Assembly: GCA_963922205.1 (NCBI GenBank)
Contig: CAWUHX010000045.1
Location: forward strand, 1,426,001-1,490,000
DNA from: Romanomermis culicivorax
Taxonomy: Eukaryota; Nematoda; Enoplea; Mermithida; Mermithidae
Direction of reading: 5' to 3'
DNA: 64,000 bases
Under the pieces are notes generated by a model. It searched no databases. It worked only from the letters and a program-made list of their open reading frames with translations, and was not told where the DNA came from. The position numbers and the translations under genes are program-made. This document shows positions 45,201 through 54,155 of this stretch, in pieces; within the stretch, counting starts at the first letter, position 1, and each line of letters opens with the position of its first letter.

Positions 45201-46307
45201 GAATATGTTCCTAGAGCCAAAATTTTTAAAAACCATGTTTTCTAAAACAACTTTTCATTCTGCATCCAACGAAATAAAAACTAGCTTGCGATCACAAGTA
45301 GTTCAAAAGATACAGACAAAACAACTTAAAAATTGTCAACGTTGTATTCGCAAAAACACATATACCAAAAAAAAAACCTGAGCCTAAGTAGTAGATCCTA
45401 AGCCTCAGCCTAAGCCTAAGCCTGAGCCTAAGCCTAAGCCTAAGCCTAAGCCTAAGCCTAAGCCTAAGCCTAAGCCTAAGCCTAAGCCTAAGCCTAAGCC
45501 TAAGCCTAAGCCTAAGCCTAAGCCTAAGCCTAAGCCTAAGCCTAAGCCTAAGCCTAAGCCTAAGCCTAAGCCTAAGCCCTAAGCCTAAGCCTAAGCCTCA
45601 CACACGTAACATTCGAATTAACTCATCGTCATCTTTTGTAATGTTATAAATCCTGATTAAATTTAGAGCCATTTTGTCTGAAAATTCAAAAATATAAATC
45701 GTGAAATATTAGAGACCGCAAGTTTATTTTTGTTTCATTAGATTCAGCATGATGAACTCTATCAGACAATATGTTGTTTGTAAAATTTTGCTGAAGAAAA
45801 ATGATCAGTGCCGAAAGAATAATATAGCCGCAAAATAAGTTGAACTTTGCTTACACAAATGGTATTCCAAGCTCTTCGCTGTCCATTGTTCATCGCCCAT
45901 GACGCATTTATATTGACCGAGTTTGAAATGCTCATCCACTCGAACGGTGAATTTTGTGACTTGGGAGCGCTTCCTGTCTTTGGTTGAATTGATGCGATTA
46001 CCGTTCAACATCAAATCCATGCTGTCCGCCGACGTTTGGCACCACAACATGGCGCAGTTGCATAGAAATTCGACCGTCGACCCATAATGAACCATATCCG
46101 CTTCGTCTCCGTATGCATCGTATACTTTCAGCATCGTTTCTTCTGATGTTACTGAAATGGAAAATACTGCCGGTTTACGTCAAAAGCAAGTTCGGTTAGT
46201 GATCGACCATTCAACTCACCTTGTTCAGTTATGGTCAATATCAGCATCAAAAGGTAAGTCGGCTTCGGCATGACGAGAGCGACTGAACTAACCGACCGCA
46301 CGGCCAT
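29995..46307 (-). CDS. Receptor-type protein tyrosine phosphatase (11-13 exons)
   Basis: Would dephosphorylate phosphotyrosine on cytoplasmic substrates under control of an extracellular region. Exons in transcript order: 46307-46220, 46151-45855, 35431-35204, 35148-34840, 34415-34249, 34091-33950, 33891-33847, 33708-33601, 33415-33030, 32032-31805, 31684-31307. All donors and acceptors are GT/AG and all phases agree. The product is about 790 residues: signal peptide, Ig-like and Cys-rich ectodomain, one membrane span, then one PTP domain with WPD and HC(X5)R motifs. If the last donor G|GTTAAT at 31308 is used, exons 30910-30780 and 30261-29995 add a Ser/Gly-rich tail of about 130 residues, also in phase. 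The 10.4-kb intron after exon 2 is full of repeats. I do not know the orthologue or ligand. Confidence 0.75.
30780..30910 (-). CDS. Probable coding exon (possible PTP tail exon 12)
   Basis: GC-rich minus-strand frame with TTCGCCCAG acceptor at 30911 and AAA|GTAAAC donor. Encodes [20 protein letters not shown] and a Ser/Lys-rich stretch ending KSTSAK. The start phase (2 nt completing a codon) matches the phase left by a G|GTTAAT donor in exon 11. The end phase 0 matches the next exon. It could instead belong to a separate downstream gene. Confidence 0.5.
31307..31684 (-). CDS. PTP exon 11: WPD loop and catalytic loop
   Basis: Begins [17 protein letters not shown], keeping the general-acid Asp of the WPD loop. 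The catalytic loop reads [15 protein letters not shown], keeping His, the nucleophile Cys and the phosphate-binding Arg of HC(X5)R. The usual GRTG becomes QRSA. Near the end, [14 protein letters not shown] covers the Q-loop position with one Gln. A TAA lies at 31309-31307, but a non-consensus donor (G|GTTAAT) overlaps it. Conservation of the main catalytic residues suggests an active enzyme, with some doubt from the Gly to Gln and Thr to Ser changes. Confidence 0.8.
   Translation of the reverse strand, partial: VKIIHVKEWPDHNIPQGASAARLYQTCATIETFHDSQTKEHQMPGLLFHCSAGVQRSAAMLSLYIGRQIFVDRKKINLIGVMKYVRAARFGAFLLPARGFMQVPIVLGGLAALQMSMQDEDLAAG
31805..32032 (-). CDS. PTP exon 10: central beta-sheet of phosphatase domain
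   Basis: Seventy-six codons, phase 0 at both ends (TTTCAG acceptor, AGA|GTATGA donor). Begins [19 protein letters not shown], aligning with the family's IVML...E.....YWP region, though the usual Cys/Tyr-Trp-Pro is diverged. Ends [14 protein letters not shown] just before the WPD-loop exon. Confidence 0.75.
33030..33415 (-). CDS. PTP exon 9: N-terminal half of phosphatase domain
   Basis: Starts with a basic, Glu-rich juxtamembrane stretch ([13 protein letters not shown]). [19 protein letters not shown] and [15 protein letters not shown] follow, then [19 protein letters not shown] and [12 protein letters not shown]. The ARYDDIPC block takes the place of the family's phosphotyrosine-loop NRYxDIxC, with Ala for Asn. 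The donor AAC|GTAAAC gives phase 0. Reading on to a later GT near 33003 would put the next exon out of frame, so the GTAAAC donor is preferred. Confidence 0.75.
33601..33708 (-). CDS. PTP exon 8: transmembrane segment
   Basis: Encodes a short polar lead (DPTNK), then [20 protein letters not shown], one hydrophobic span, ending with basic and Ser residues (SAYTRSL). Flanked by CTTACAG acceptor and A|GTAAGT donor, both strong. Confidence 0.8.
33847..35431 (-). CDS. PTP exons 3-7: Cys-rich and Ig-like ectodomain
   Basis: Exon 3 (35431-35204) encodes a Cys-rich stretch with [12 protein letters not shown] and [15 protein letters not shown]. Exon 4 (35148-34840) encodes [19 protein letters not shown] and IQIKCGG, Ig-like strands. 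Exon 5 (34415-34249) contains [19 protein letters not shown]. Exon 6 (34091-33950) contains [16 protein letters not shown], a typical Ig strand F. Exon 7 (33891-33847) is a 15-codon juxtamembrane piece. Introns are 57 to about 420 bp. Intron phases are 1,1,1,0,1,1, as expected where Ig modules are shuffled in phase 1. The donor of exon 3 is ambiguous between two GGTG sites, and exon 7's donor (A|GTAGGA) is weak. Confidence 0.7.
35902..37967. mobile_element. PIF/Harbinger-like non-autonomous element, TAA duplications
   Basis: A 2.07-kb element in the large PTP intron. The left end AGGCCGATGTATAG is repeated inverted at the right end (CTATACATCGGCCT). Both ends are flanked by TAA (35899-35901, 37968-37970). 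Three-base TAA/TWA duplications with GGCC-type ends are typical of Harbinger elements. Subterminal zones are rich in cgggatc/gatcggga words. The interior includes an extremely AT-rich tract (about 36780-37460). No transposase is seen. Confidence 0.8.
36780..37460. repeat. Extremely AT-rich tract of aaattttt words
   Basis: About 680 bp built almost only of runs of A and T with recurrent aaatttt/ttttaaa and taattgtaaattttt units. Lies inside the Harbinger-like element. Apparent frames here are compositional. Confidence 0.85.
38515..39300. repeat. Pair of related repeats with ttcggcgcc words
   Basis: Blocks at 38520-38605 and 39205-39290 share ggtcta(g)a(c/a)agtt, cttcagtgc, ccgtttcggtgc-like and atttcggcgccag words, spaced about 690 bp apart in the same orientation. 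The inverse relative of 26786-26942 lies between them. Confidence 0.7.
39700..40630 (+). pseudogene. Unknown coding-like remnant in the PTP intron
   Basis: A 122-codon frame from ATG 39700 is Cys-containing ([25 protein letters not shown]). It is followed by a Gln/Ser/Pro-rich frame (40128-40352, with [12 protein letters not shown]). Further broken segments occur to about 40590 ([21 protein letters not shown]). Codon-like composition and successive frames on one strand suggest a decayed gene, perhaps from a transposon. I do not recognise a family. It lies antisense to the host gene in its large intron. Confidence 0.35.
41160..41649. other. AT-rich non-coding stretch
   Basis: No gene is seen. 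aaaaaaaaacagac near 41168 resembles a MITE end of the TATAGTCTG family, and (atc)n words occur at 41588-41640. Confidence 0.4.
42165..42990. repeat. ~98-bp minisatellite, about 8 units (inverted copy)
   Basis: Reverse complement of the 19790-20560 array, with gtgtaaac anchors about every 95-99 bp and ggttttcgaccacgggg-like blocks. Same unit order as the left arm, so it was copied as a block. Confidence 0.9.
43173..44331. mobile_element. Foldback element with ~200-bp inverted termini (second copy)
   Basis: Left terminus actagtttattagaaaatgc at 43173, right terminus gcattttctaataaactagt ending 44331. The interior matches 18660-19340 in inverse orientation, plus a local duplication of the catcctcc...tatttttcagctagtgtg block at 43880-43995. 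No transposase is visible. Confidence 0.85.
44678..44926. mobile_element. ~245-bp MITE with TATAGTCTG termini (sister of 28084-28336)
   Basis: Left end tatagtctgttttttataaa, right end gcattttaagaaaaacagac, with inverted repeats of about 35 bp that include the gcttccaaata / tatttggaagc block. Confidence 0.8.
45050..45145. repeat. Degenerate telomere-type hexamer array
   Basis: Variants of gcctaa/gcctga/gctaaa hexamers in a row (cctaggcctaagcctgagcc). Separated by about 240 bp of unrelated sequence from the regular array that follows. Confidence 0.85.
45386..45599. repeat. Interstitial nematode telomere repeat (TTAGGC)n
   Basis: About 35 hexamers, of which roughly 25 in the middle are perfect gcctaa (TTAGGC on the minus strand). 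A one-base slip near 45576 and gcctca variants mark the edges. TTAGGC is the telomere repeat of nematodes such as Caenorhabditis and Ascaris. Here it is internal, inside a host-gene intron. Confidence 0.97.
45855..46151 (-). CDS. PTP exon 2: Ig-like ectodomain segment
   Basis: The acceptor is CATTTCAG at 46152. Encodes about 99 residues. [12 protein letters not shown] and [15 protein letters not shown] look like the two Cys-bearing strands of an Ig-like fold (the LGQYKC pattern is the usual DxGxYxC-type strand F). [10 protein letters not shown] contains a possible N-glycosylation site. It ends at T|GTAAGC. Clearly GC-richer than surrounding DNA. Confidence 0.75.
46220..46307 (-). CDS. PTP exon 1: signal peptide
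   Basis: ATG at 46307-46305, with an alternative Met about 13 codons later. The segment [17 protein letters not shown] has a Leu/Ile-rich core typical of a secretion signal. The exon ends at a consensus donor, G|GTGAGT. The phase (1) fits the next exon. The upstream 46310-46500 region is AT-rich and would hold the promoter. I see no clear TATA box on the minus strand there. Confidence 0.7.
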
Positions 46308-46309
46308 CG

Positions 46310-47186
46310 TATTATTTCGTAAGTGGCACCCAATTTTGTAAACTAATACATAACGGTTTGGAAGTAGACTTGTGTAAATTAGATATAGCTGTTTTTAGTG
46401 ACATTCACGCTTCCTTTTGTACAATTTCATCTGATTTGAAGAAACTTCGTGAATGAAAATTACGAATTCTCAATTGGTACACCATATCAACCTTATTTTT
46501 TATTGGTTCAGAGATATACCAAAACATTATCCGATCAATAGAGATTAATAATTAATAATTATCCGATTAGATTATTATCCGATGAGGATGATGATATTGT
46601 GGATTTTCAAAAAAGTTAGTCATATAAAAGAAGCAATGTCATTTGTCACTCACTTGCGTGTCCAATTGTACATGTCAAGGGAAACCTTACTCCCCTGATA
46701 AAAGTTTTTATTTTTATCATTTATCTCTCTATCTGTATATATTACCTCATTATGCACTGCAGTGTTGGCTTCCTGCTAGCACCGAGCTAGAATTTTCATC
46801 ATTCTATTTTCACACTTTCCACCGTGATAAGTTCTCAGATTATTTGTCTATAAATGTAGTTCAAATATGCGCATGTGCGCAGTATTCATCTAAAAACGCG
46901 GAATAGGCAGGAAGAGGATCGAATAGAAAAAAGCCCACCAAATGAAATGACAGTTGAGTTTTAAAACTAAAAAGTGAGCCCAGTTGAGTTTATTTGTGTT
47001 TCGTTTGTTCTCTGTTACTTGGGGTACTACTAAATTGTGATAGTTCGAGTTAATGGTGTTGGCCAGCAATATAACATAGAAATCTAGCTAGTGCGCGCCT
47101 GACAACTGGGTATTCTAATGTGAGCGATTCCCAAGTGAACTATTTCCATGTGAGCGCATTGCCAATTGAGCGATTCCAAACGAGCG
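46310..47186. other. Upstream region of the PTP gene, no other gene recognised
   Basis: AT-rich with short duplications (attaataatt near 46548, tccgatgagg words). At 47100-47190 the word gtgagcgattcc and relatives (tgagcgattccaa) recur about four times. The PTP promoter is expected in the first few hundred bases above 46307. Confidence 0.4.
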
Positions 47187-48045
47187 ATCGAGAATGTAAT
47201 ATGACTCTCTTCATATTTTCATTATTTACCTTATATGTATTTTTCTTTGTATTTCTTTTTTTTCGTTTTCTGTGGGATGGTCCGCTTATGTTTTCGTTTA
47301 TGAATGTTTTTGCGTTTTCACCTTTTGTCTCTGCTTTCTTTCATTTTCTTCTTTCTTGTCATCTAATTTTTCCTTTTTTTACTCTTGATACAATACATTA
47401 CAAGTTGGTCTTGCGTATAATTCTTGTACAGTTCGGCATGTTTGAGTCTTTCATTGTTGTAAGTGTTAAAATTTTCATAAAAACATAAATAAAAGAATAC
47501 TGAAAGAAACAAAACATCTAGAGGAAAGAAACGTCAACAAAAATGAAGACACTAAGAATAAGTGAAAATAGGTGGAAAAGCATCATAAAAAACATGAAAG
47601 AAGTGACAAGAAAGAAGAAGCAAGGTAGGGAAAGTAGCAAGGAAGAAAGAAAAAGTGTAATGCGAGAAAAGTAAAAAGAAAGAATCGGGATGATAGAAAA
47701 AGAGAAAAATAAAAAAGTAAAACCAAAAAACTGAGATCCAAAGTTGGCAAGATAAATCACACAAGATAAAATAAAATAGGAAATAGAGCGTGCCGAATTG
47801 TATAAGAAATAAAATGGCAGACAATGCTTATTAAAAATGACAACTCGTAATGTATTCTTTCATGAGCAAAAAATAAAGAGTAGATGAGCAGAAAAAATGA
47901 AAGAAAGCTAACAAAAGACAAAAATGCAAAAGTATACATAAACGAAAACATAAGCAACACAGTACATACAAATAAAAATATGAGGTAAAGAACAAAATGT
48001 GAAGAAAGTGTTATTACAACATTTTTTGTGTGAAATGGCTAATTC
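47187..48045. mobile_element. Foldback repeat with ~240-bp diverged inverted arms
   Basis: The left arm (about 47187-47440) and right arm (about 47775-48045) are diverged reverse complements. They share tatgttttcgtttatg, gctttctttcatttt and atacattac(a/g)agtt in matching order. The arms are pyrimidine-rich on one strand, giving long Phe/Leu-rich frames without protein signature. No transposase is seen. Confidence 0.65.
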
Positions 48046-48222
48046 ATTTAATTTCCAATGGTAAAAAATCCCTTGCCCCAAATAATCACGAAAATAGGCT
48101 TGTTTTCATTTTTTTCATGTAGAATGACCGCATCCATCGAATTCCCAATGGACGAAAACCCTCACACTCCAAAAATCCGCATAAAGCTACCGGTTCAATT
48201 GAAATTGCAAAAAATGCTGGCA

Positions 48223-48425
48223 CGTTCAGTCCAGCACACAAACAACGCCGCATTTGTGTTTGAGATTCAAACACTTTTCAAACAATTAGACAAACTTTGC
48301 TCAAACAATTCTCAAACAGCACAAACAGTGTTTGAAGCAATTTTGTTCGTACCGCGTTTGAAAAGTGTTTAAAAAAGGTTTGTGACCCTTCGTCGAAGTG
48401 TTTGTGGATTGTTTGTGGGTGCAGT
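48223..48425. repeat. CAAACA-rich repeat, inverse copy at 58150-58317
   Basis: Begins cagtccagcacacaaacaac and is filled with caaaca/tgtttg words. It matches the reverse complement of 58150-58317, which ends gttgtttgtgccctggactg. The two copies bracket the Gypsy-type element. Confidence 0.8.
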
Positions 48426-48573
48426 AATAAAAGAACAGCTGGTGGCCCGTGTCAGCAGTTGACAAGGTTAGTGAATCTGTGAGCCTGTTATGCCAAATGT
48501 TATGCCACTTTGTGCGTGTGTTCCTTTATTGAAGAATATCTACATACTGGAAAATTATTGTTATATACGCAAA

Positions 48574-50793
48574 TCAAGCAATCCAATTGTGGGTTACTGT
48601 AGGACGACCAAATGCACTTGGGTCTCGAGGTTGATAATTGCCTGTTCGTTCATTTGCTTGTGGATAGAAGAAAGGCTGATTTCGATCATTTACTTGGGGA
48701 TGAGGGCGATTCGAAGTGAAGTGATTACTGTTAAAAGCCCGGTTTTGATATGGATTGTAACAATGATCATTGCTATTGAAACTAAAATCACTCTGATATC
48801 TGGAAAATTCTGAGCTTCGATTATTAGGGAGGAACATAGAATTTCGCTGATTCGTCTGTGATCTACAGTTATCAGTTGCTGAGTTTTGAGAATCTGGATG
48901 CTGTGAATATAGTTCACAATTCACCCCCATACTTACCTCATGCTTCACTCGCTCGTTTTTTACTGTAATTTTTTCGACAAAATTTTCGAGCCACTTTAAT
49001 CTTACTTGCTCTAGACCCACGACCTTCTGTTCAGGTGAACAAAGAATACTTTTCTCAGCAGTTTGCAATGCAGTTTTCATGGAAGATAGTTCTACTAAAG
49101 CTGCATGTGCTTCTTTGTCTTTGATTCCCCTTTTGAACTTTCCTTAGAAGTATGTAACCGTGATGTAACTATTGGCCAAAATCGTCTTGCCATTGTCAAT
49201 TTCATACGAACTGATTTTGCAAGAGTGAAAGGACCTCGCTTGCTTATCGACTTACCTTTGAATAGTTATCGTTGTTTCTGAAGAACTTTCTTTGCATTAG
49301 CACCGCGGTTTGATAGAAGACGAGTGAAAATTAATTTATTCATCAGTTTGATCGCTTTTGAAAGATATTTCAATTTTTGTTGAGGGAGATCGAGAAAAAT
49401 TGAGCAGAGACGATGAGTAAAATATTGAACTTTGGTGAAGAAATAATTTGAACGAAAAATCACAGATTTAGGGAAGGTGTGTTTGTATGCCAGGGCTTCG
49501 GAAACATAGGATTTGACGATTTTATAGAGATCAGGAGGCAATTGCTTTCCTTTTTCAACATTTTCTAGCAATGAAAATTTAAAATTTGGTAGTGAAATTG
49601 TTTGTGTTTGTGATTGTTGATGATTTTTATCCAAAAAATGAGTAATATACTTTGGATGTAAAAAAATAAAGAAATTGGTCAAGTCGATCTGACACTGATG
49701 AAGGCTCACATAAAATTGAAAATGAAGAAATAGTTCGTAATCTAAGTTGATTGTCCGGTAGTTAGTGCCCAAAAACTTCAATGACAGTAGGTCATTTCCA
49801 TTCGCTTTTCTTCCAATACAAGGCCTTGATAATTGTAACTCTTCCACATCCATGGTCTCAGAAAATAGTTCTGATTCCATTGACCCTTGACCATAATTAG
49901 CTGCTAATTTCAAGTCAGCTAATTCTTCCAGTATGGTATTCAATACATCATCATCATTATTTAATAATGAACTTTCCTGGGGCTCATCTGGCAACTCTAT
50001 GATTTCACGGCACAATAACATTAGATCAATGCTTACAGCATTTCGAGTTGGTGCAGCCCATGAGACATCAAAGCGAGGAGCAATTTCAGCCACCTCCTTT
50101 GTGAAATATCTAGGTCTACTCTTGATAGACGATGGCCATTTTCCACTTTCTAGTATACAGGCTTGACCAACCAACAGAAAATACAACATTAGATCCAAGG
50201 TTTGTGTAACCAAAAGGGTGGTGGTTGCCTTGTGACCTTCATCAATGATATCATGATCCATACTCCAATAATTGTCAAAAATATGTTTTTCGACTGAAAC
50301 CGGTGAAGAATGGAAGCAACTCCAGAAAATTTGATTTAAGCTTTTACAGTTGGGTAAATCCATAATGTCTTTGAAACCAACGAACGACCCAGGATGCTCT
50401 AAAGCTAGTTCAGGCTGTCCATGATAAAAATTTGCAACGTCAAAAAATGATTGTGATTTATTGAAAAATTATTTGGAGACCCATGATTCGATGTGATCTT
50501 TCAATCCGCTAAGACCATATGTTACTTTTGCAATTGAGGGATCAGTAAATAGTTCAAAAAGATATTTGTGAAAAGTTTGGCTATTTTCAAAAACAGAATA
50601 TGGGAAAAAATAAACAGATTTCGGATTTGATGGATTGAAAACGTGAATCAAAAAACCGCAAATGTGGTGGATTGGTTGGTAATCATTTATAATTTCCAAA
50701 AATTGGATTTCAGTATAACCAAGAGGCAGAATTACCATAATTGGTATTTCACTTTCCTTAGAATCCTTTACAATCGATGGATTACAAGTTCGC
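48574..50793 (-). CDS. Extra 3' coding region of Gypsy element (exonuclease-like start, Gln/Asn-rich end)
   Basis: Starts just after the integrase stop, with frames at 50790-50469, 50363-49266 (365 codons) and 49110-48574. The first part carries GFLIHVFNPSNPKSVYFFPY and LFTDPSIAKVTYGL, then NCKSLNQIFWSCF and QTLDLMLYFLLVGQ. That order recalls RNase D-like 3'-5' exonuclease domains, but the DEDD acids and catalytic Tyr are not in place. If homologous, it is inactive. The middle contains acidic EPQESSLLNNDDDVLN and several Leu-rich segments. The end is Asn/Gln/Pro/Arg-rich and low-complexity. Breaks: a stop near 50468, a gap at 50460-50363, TGA/TAA near 49266 and a frameshift near 49100. It is not an envelope gene: no signal peptide or membrane anchor is visible. 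The function is unknown. Confidence 0.5.
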
Positions 50794-52517
50794 CTATTTT
50801 ACAGCAAATACATCGTCCGGGCAATGGGGAAACTGATTTTTGGTTTTCTCAGGGCAAAGAACTACGGCACATTTCCAAGTTTTATCGATTGGGACTACTA
50901 TTGGGTCTCCTACTCGACCTCCATTTGGTGTTACAACTCTCCTACTAAAATTATAAGCATCAATAATGTTAGGCATTGTTTTTTGAAATGTGATATCTCT
51001 ATTTTGTACTGTTTGAAGTTCCTCAGTCACAAGACTTGCATCTGCTGTCTGCTTTTCAATATTCTCATCGTCTCGATTGTAGTACAGACGAAGTTGATTA
51101 GCATGAACTTCGCGATCTGGTGCTTGAGTATTAAAGGACCTGATTATATAGTTCACTGGTGAAGTCCTGGCAATTATTTCATAAGGTCCTATCCAATGGG
51201 GATTCAGTTTTCCTGCAACTCCTTTTCCACGTCTGCTATTCATGAGCCAGACTGGTTGCTTTTCATCATACCCTATAGCAACTGTTTTCTTGTCATAATA
51301 ATATTTTTGTTTCATTTGAGATTTTGCCAAAGTTATTTCAGCAATTTTTCCCGCATTACCTAGACGTTCATTTATGATATTGACATCCCATGGACCATTT
51401 ACTGTTGGATCAATAGAACTTCTTAGCACTTGATCAAGAGGAAATTGAGGGTCACGACCATAAATCAGTTTGAAAGGTGTTGCATTAGTCGACACCTGAA
51501 CTGAGCAATTGTATGTGAAAACTCCATATTGTAACATTTTATCCCATTCTTGTTCATACTGCAAAACACAGGCTGCTAACATACTAATTAAAGTACGATT
51601 AAATCTTTCAACAAGACCGTCAGTCTCAGGGTGGTAAGGAACAGTCATAATTTTCCTAATTTCCTAATTACATAGTTCTACAATGATGCTAGAAGTGAAT
51701 TGTTTTCCTTGATCTGACAACAATGCCTTTGGGGCACCATGTTACAAAATCACCTTCAATAATAAAAATTGTGCAATCGTCTCAGCCCGACTATCTTCTA
51801 GAGCACTTGCTATTACCCATCATGAAAGATATTCCGTGCAAACTACCACATATTTATTCTTAGATTCTGTTTCTGGAAGTTGCAGAATATCTAGGGCGAT
51901 CAAGTCGAAAATTTTTCAGACTTGATGCTATTCAGTGGACTTTTAGTCCAATTACCTTTCTTAACTGCTTGGCAAATTTTGCAACTTCTCACCCAATTCT
52001 GAACATCGATCCACATGAGAGGCCACCAATACTTATCTTGAATCCTGCTTAGGGTTTTGACCATTCCTAAATGACAACCAAAGAGGGAATCGTGGTAATA
52101 TTCTAAGATTAATTTACGATGCTTTAAAGGAACCACGAGCTGCCATAATTCATGATTAGAAAATTTAAGCCTATGATAAAGCTGATTGTCATCAGCTAAC
52201 ACGAAAATTTTAGCTTCTCGAAGAATAGCTTCGGCTAATTTCGAGTCATTGGGTAATTGATTTAAGGCGAGATAACGACAAAAATTTACACAGAATTGAT
52301 CCTCCCACTGATCAATGCTCCAATTATTAGGAAATTCTTTATGAAACTTCTGAATATCTTTTTCCAGTAACAACTCACTTGCGATCTCAGCTGCATTACT
52401 TATTGTGACTTTAAAAATATTATGAGCAACAGCTGTGCCGGATCCAATTGAATTTTCAGTCATACTTGCGTTAGATCTTGAAATTGGTTCAGCCTTCACA
52501 AAATCACTAAAATTCAA
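50794..52517 (-). pseudogene. Gypsy integrase
   Basis: Inserts element cDNA. The N-terminal HHCC zinc finger lies in the 52517-51900 frame (YHDSLFGCHLG, then CKICQ). The core follows with IALDILQLP (first Asp, about 51885), LLSDQGKQF (second Asp, about 51720) and GLVERFNRTL (Glu, about 51615), so all three catalytic acids are kept. The C-terminal part contains PVWLMNSRR and LNPHWIGPYEI, the usual GPY/F module, and ends DDVFAVK at 50794. A frameshift near 51893 and stops at about 51825, 51745 and 51660 break the core. Confidence 0.88.
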
Positions 52518-52599
52518 TCCTTTTTCTGCCTCGATGGAAGGAGAAGATGGTTCTCCAGCTGGACGTCCGATAATCCATCGGCATTAGAATTTACCATGC

Positions 52600-53626
52600 C
52601 CTTACGATGAAATAAAGCAAATCTATAGGAATTTAGTTGCTATTGCCATCTCAAAATTCTCCCACTGTTACCTTTGTAACTTTTCAGTGCTTTAACTGCT
52701 GAGCTATCACTGACTAAATCGAAGTCACAACCAAAAATGTAGGGTCGAAAAACGTTTGTTATTGCCCAATACACCGCTAGCATTTCTTTTTCGTTGATAT
52801 GATATTTGAGCTCAGTTTCAGATAATATTCTGCTCGCATATGCCACAGCACACTCTCTTTCTTCATTACATTGAGCTAAAACAGCGCCAATACCCTTTTC
52901 ACAAGCGTCAGTATAAATTATGAACCTTTTACAAAAATCAGGATATCTTAGAGTAGGATAATTAAGAGCTTCTTTCTTCAATTCAGAGAAAAGTTTGGTA
53001 CATTCATCAGTCCAGATGAATTCCTTTTTACCCTTTCTGAGGTCCATCAAAGTTGATGCTTTCTGTGCAAAATTTGGAATAAATCTTCGATAATACTGTA
53101 TGAAACCAAGAAACGAAGATAGTTCATCCTTATTCTTAGGAACAGGCCAATAAACTATGGCATCAATTTTGTGTGGATCAGGTCTAATGCCTTCAGGTGA
53201 AATGATATGACCAAGGAATGGTACCGTTTTCCTACCGAATTGACATTTACTGGCTTTCATAACAAGTCCTGCACTTCTTAGATGATCGAAAACTGTCTGA
53301 AGATGGTTCAGATGTTCAACGAAACTATTGGAAAAAATTATTATATCGTCCAAGTGGACCATGCAAAATCTCCAACAAAAGGGACTCAAAATGAGATCCA
53401 TCAATCTCTGAAAAGTCGATGGTGCATTGCAAAGACCGAATGGCATTACCACGAACTCAAATAACCCTTTCCTCAAGCGCAGTTTTCTCACGACTATCTT
53501 TTTCGAGTTCCACTTGCCAATATCCTTGAGACAAATCGATAGTCGAGAAAATCTTGGCAGTGCCCAATAAATCGAGTGTATCATCGACTCTTGGCAGGGG
53601 GTATACGTCCTTTTTTGTGATCCCAT
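52600..53626 (-). pseudogene. Gypsy reverse transcriptase C-terminal half and RNase H
   Basis: Continues the RT with FEFVVMPFGLCNAPSTFQRL and the catalytic box MVHLDDIIIF, where the usual Tyr/Phe before LDD is His. GHIISPEGIRPDPHKIDAI and LGFIQYYRRFIPNFA are the thumb and connection blocks. RNase H follows with FIIYTDACEKGIGAVLAQ (Asp), ELKYHINEKEMLAVYWAI (Glu) and LVSDSSAVKAL (Asp). The frame is broken at 52640, and the RNase H end (HRKGMVNSNADGLS) continues to about 52570. About 330 residues, near normal for the family. Confidence 0.9.
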
Positions 53627-54155
53627 TCAACAACCGAAAATCGATACAGGGTCTCCAAGTCCCATCTTTTTTCTGAACTAACACGAAATTTGCATGATAT
53701 GGACTCGCCGAATGCCGAATGATTCCATGTTTGAGCATCTTTTCGACTTCTTCGTCGATGATTCGCCTCTGTGACTCGGGAATTCGCCTTACCATTTGAA
53801 CTGATGGGGGCTCTGTTCCAGTATCAATTCGATGTTTAATCAAACCTGTTCGTCCAATACAACCTGTAGCTTCTACAAACAAATCAGCATTGTTCGCCAA
53901 TACTCCAATCAATTCTGACTTTTCTTCTTCGTTCAGAATCGAACTTTCAGCAGCAGAAGCCGAAAATATTTTGCTCAAAATTTTCCAAGCGATTTCGCCC
54001 TCTACTGCTGCTACCTTGGGCCTAGAACTACCATTAAAACCCAAAAACCCGTTCTGCTCTACCACCGGTACCTGTGGAGACGGAGAACAACCAGGAAACT
54101 TTTGTTCCTGAAACAGGAGTGTGCATCCTCCTTCCAGCCAACCCGGCTGATTCAT
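53457..54155 (-). pseudogene. Gypsy reverse transcriptase N-terminal half
   Basis: After a linker (EEKSELIGVLANNADLFVE) come HRIDTGTEPPSVQMVRRIP and KMLKHGIIRHSASPYHANFV. Then VQKKDGTWRPCIDFRLLNG, carrying the first catalytic Asp region, and IFSTIDLSQGYWQVEL follow. These are motifs 1-3 of Ty3/Gypsy RT. A one-base shift near 53470 joins the next frame. The upstream end overlaps the protease frame by about 120 bp in a different frame, another shift. Confidence 0.9.

Noticed and set aside
45160-45381. 73-codon frame between the two telomeric arrays
   Set aside because: No motif, average composition of intron DNA, and no splice context fitting the host gene.
47120-47960. Several Phe/Leu-rich frames resembling membrane proteins
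   Set aside because: They fall in pyrimidine-rich foldback arms and appear on both strands in mirror positions.
48574-50793. Envelope gene of an errantivirus-like element
   Set aside because: The 3' coding region has no signal peptide, fusion peptide or C-terminal membrane anchor.
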